A DNA stretch of 64,000 nt from Hymenopellis radicata (taxonomy: Eukaryota > Basidiomycota > Agaricomycetes > Agaricales > Physalacriaceae): positions 1 to 64,000 of the forward strand of contig JADNRX010000236.1 of the NCBI GenBank assembly GCA_015501595.1. Direction: 5' to 3'. Positions 61,236 to 64,000 of this stretch are shown piece after piece. The notes under the pieces were generated by a model. It was not told the DNA's origin and did no database searches. It was given only the letters and a program-made list of their open reading frames with translations. The position numbers and the translations under genes were made by a program. The stretch's first letter is position 1; each line of letters opens with the position of its first letter.

Positions 61236-62996
61236 CTAGACATTTGTGGGACCGGCTGGCGCAACCATCTCTGGGCACCCTGACACATTGAACTGCGCGG
61301 CTTAAGCAACATGGTGAGCGATATAATTGAAGGGAGCCAAAAGACCTCTACCTGTAAGCAGATCCACGTTCTGCTTGAATACTCCCGTTACGTTCGCTAG
61401 AGTTCCCGGGACAGAATTCGCAAAATTGTCCCAGAAGGCCGCGCAAGTCTAATCAAAATGAATGCATACTGCCTGCTATTGACCCGAGACAACGCACCGA
61501 ACTGATGTTGAACGGGGCCGGCGCCGGGGGATCAGCCACGAAAACACCATTTTCATCGTTGTGGCCAGGAACAAACTGGGGCAACGCTGCCATAATCTCA
61601 CCGGGGATGGATCCACCCAGAACAGGAACCGCCGCGCGGTGCCAGTTCTCTGGGAATGTCTGGTTCATGAAGAAGGTGGTGATAATTCGTCTGGTGGCCA
61701 GCTTTGTAGTTCCTGTGTTGTGGGTGATGAGTCGCCATCGTGCAGAGTTTGAACTTTATAGTTATACCATTCGCAAACACGCTAGCGACGGAATTGGGGT
61801 CAGCACCATTGCTATCTGTTTGCAAAATAAATACTTGCCTCATAATGAGACCCGGTCCCTCTGGTGGGCGGATGTGAGTAGCTTCATGAATTAAATCTGG
61901 CTGGCTCACCAAAAACATCATTGAGGCGACGGATAGGGATCGCAAACTAGTTCGATCTCAGCACCCTCGAGAAACTTCAACGTGGGACATACTTCGGGGT
62001 CCGAAAACTGGTCAGACTCCAAGTTCTGCCTCGTCATGTCGATCAGGGTTTCCAGGTTGAACACCGTCGCTGGGCCGTCCGGTCCATCGTCACCAAATTT
62101 CGCGAGTATTTCCAGGGTCTGCCAAGAGTTTAGAGATTGAAAAGTGCCCTACGACAACCGCACCTGATCCCAGAGAGTCTGATTGAAGTTACGATTGTCG
62201 CCGATGTGAACGTCGGAGCGAGTCATCGAGCCATCACCTTCAAATGATACAACACAAGTAGTCCCAGATGAGTATCAGCTAACCTTCGCACCGTCCGTGT
62301 GCTGCTATTCCCCGTGTCTCTGGTCCATCAATTTGACCCGGCAGCGGAGGTACGAGTGGGGAGACTCCGCCGATGGAAATTCTGTTCACGAAAGGATTTC
62401 CCCTCCCGAGCTTTCGTGGATAAGTAATGACTGAACAAAATATGCCGAAACTTGAATCCCTACCATGGGGAGTGAGACCATACGTACAGCCATGTCCCTA
62501 TCGATATTGTACGCCTCTTGGGCAGCGTTTATGATTTCCTCAAAACTGGTGATTCCGCTACGAGAGAGGATCAATAAGATGCAGTTGGAACAGAGGAGGA
62601 CTCCGTACTTCCTAGAGATGAACCCATGGTTCGCAAGCGTGTTCAGGCCCGGGCATGCTAAGGAAAATAATGAGTAAACTGGTATTATTAACGTTTTCAA
62701 GCAGGAGAAACTCACGTCCGCGCATGTCGTCGGGCCCAGGTGCAATGAAAGGATGATGAGCATCTAGAGTGTACATTATGTGCGCCGAATAACTTGAACT
62801 GGAGATTGGTAGACATACCTGGTACAGGCTTGGTGTCTGTATCCGTCTGGCGCGGCGGTATAACCATCACGACGCCCGTTTGGCCGTCCTGGATGTCAAC
62901 AGTCGTGGAAGAGGCGTCGCGAATGTTTGACCCGGCATTTACTGCGATGAACAAGGGCGAGGCCGCCAGTAAGAGGAGGGAGAATGTTTTCATCAT
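61236..62996 (-). CDS. Unspecific peroxygenase-like heme-thiolate peroxidase (peroxidase family 2)
   Basis: Secreted enzyme family using hydrogen peroxide to oxygenate diverse organic compounds. Signal peptide MMKTFSLLLLAASPLFIAVNA. After an intron the text runs DAHHPFIAPGPDDMRG and, after another, PCPGLNTLANHGFISRNGI. The cysteine of PCP is the proximal heme ligand. SFEEIINAAQEAYNIDRDMA leads to GNPFVNRISIGG, and the acid-base EGD motif lies in HGRCEGDGSMTRSD. The distal part has ITTFFMNQTFPENWHRAA and CAAFWDNFANSVPGTLANVTGVF. Many short introns. The 3' end is ambiguous: either an intron leads to FNVSGCPEMVAPAGPTNV and a stop at 61236, or translation reads on to a stop at 61302. Confidence 0.82.
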
Positions 62997-64000
62997 GAGC
63001 AGAAGATGTCCGTCTTGCAGCTCAGCAGCCCTTTTCCCTTCGAATCTTATACCTCACAGAAGTAGTGCATCTTCCTGTGTTATACTTGCATCCCGCTTCT
63101 ATCTGCTAATACCCTTCGGCAGAGATTGTAAGAATAGAGTGGCGTTGATGGTGGACGAACGGTTGAATCATTGAATGAGCGTCTTAGGTTTCGATGGGTG
63201 AATGAAATATCTCCTGAACCATTTCGTACCTTTGATGACCTGAGGAGCGAGAATTTTTTTCTATGCCAGGTAAGCTTGAGATTGAACTTTATAAAAATCT
63301 ACCTGCCGCAAGGGCAATCAATTTAAAAACATACCGTGCGCACAGGAAGGGCGGAAAGACAAAAGTAGTGGCCATTCAGTGCATGTACATCTGTCAGCAG
63401 TCCATTAATTGTCCTGCTTTCGCAGTGTGAGGAACTTGACTCGCCGAATGGAAGTTTCTGGTGGATCCTGCATCCTCAACCAGCCATCCTGGGCTTAATC
63501 TTTGTCGCGAAAAACCTTCAAATGGTCCGCAGCCGTGGCATGGGCTCTCCCTCCCCGCTCTCGACCGGTGAAAACTCTCGCGAAGCCTTCATGAGACCCA
63601 ATCGGCGGTGACTGGCGTGGCGGTCTTTGCCCTTACTGGCACGCAATTTTATCGGCGGCGCCACGACGCTATACTAAGGTCGTCTTTTCCCTGGGCCTGA
63701 CGGTGACAGCGAAAGACGACGTCCGTGGCACGTGATCCCGACCATGACGCGGGTAACGCCGTTGGCACGGCAAAGCCCGCTACCTCCGTCGTTACCCACG
63801 TACAAGGCTGATGTGCCATCTCTCCAGTTGAAACCCAAGCCGCCTTTGTACTACTAAACCCAAGAGAATGCCATCACTCACCTTTCCTCCTACCGTTATG
63901 CTGCCGCTGTCCGTGACGATATGCTACTCATCTCTTGACCTTCCACCACGTCGTGTCTTCTCGTTAGTGTTTTGTCTTGATGGTTCGGTCCTTCCAATAT
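62997..64000. other. Window end, no gene confirmed
   Basis: Promoter side of the peroxygenase, followed by about 700 bp without recognised genes. A plus-strand frame opens at 63868 (MPSLTFPPTVML) and stays open to the window end. It could be the start of a gene running out of the window, but it has no recognisable motif. Confidence 0.35.

Noticed and set aside
63868..64000. Protein gene running off the window end
   Set aside because: An ATG with an open frame is present, but about 44 codons without motifs are not enough to call a gene.

Overview
The window is nuclear DNA of a filamentous basidiomycete, most likely an agaricomycete. Genes are densely packed on both strands. Most are interrupted by many 45-60 nt GT-AG introns, some flanking exons of only 4-22 nt. 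The gene content also fits: a pentafunctional AROM protein, a heme-thiolate peroxygenase, GH12/GH92/GH105 enzymes, basidiomycete-type multi-pass membrane proteins and BCS1-like ATPases.

Layout. 1-5260 and 8895-11785 hold no recognisable protein genes. They are filled with a plus-strand array of about 38 tRNA A-box-like elements spaced roughly 100-150 bp apart. Many are followed by T-runs, and the different element types recur in the same order in up to three copies. This array is the strongest candidate for something undescribed. Between and beside the arrays lie an IucA/IucC-type (NIS) siderophore synthetase (minus), a Syn8-like Qc-SNARE and LSM8 (plus). A decayed 3' piece of the siderophore synthetase marks the far end of the second array, so array and gene end were duplicated together.

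12-22 kb is a housekeeping block: ribose-5-phosphate isomerase, AROM and a type II NADH dehydrogenase. 22.7-27.1 kb has a carboxylesterase, an APH-fold phosphotransferase-like gene and a 3' fragment of the esterase made by a ~470 bp duplication. 28-34 kb has a ferric reductase and a sugar transporter. 35-44 kb has two tandem BCS1-like AAA ATPases, COQ8 and a multi-pass membrane protein. 44.7-46.8 kb has two tandem calmodulin genes. 46.9-54.7 kb groups three secreted glycoside hydrolases (GH92, GH12, GH105). 55-63 kb has RAX1, the complex I B8 subunit (NDUFA2), a PTR2-type peptide transporter, a partial membrane-protein gene and a secreted peroxygenase.

Functionally the window mixes core metabolism (pentose phosphate, shikimate, respiration, ubiquinone, mRNA decay/splicing, calcium signalling) with nutrient-acquisition functions (iron via siderophore synthetase and ferric reductase; sugar and peptide uptake; plant and cell-wall glycan breakdown; extracellular oxidation).

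Caution: at least nine single-base frame breaks, mostly in short homopolymers, interrupt otherwise well-conserved genes, including the AROM gene. The simplest explanation is residual consensus error in a long-read assembly. Gene starts and exon borders below were read by eye from splice consensus and protein family resemblance.
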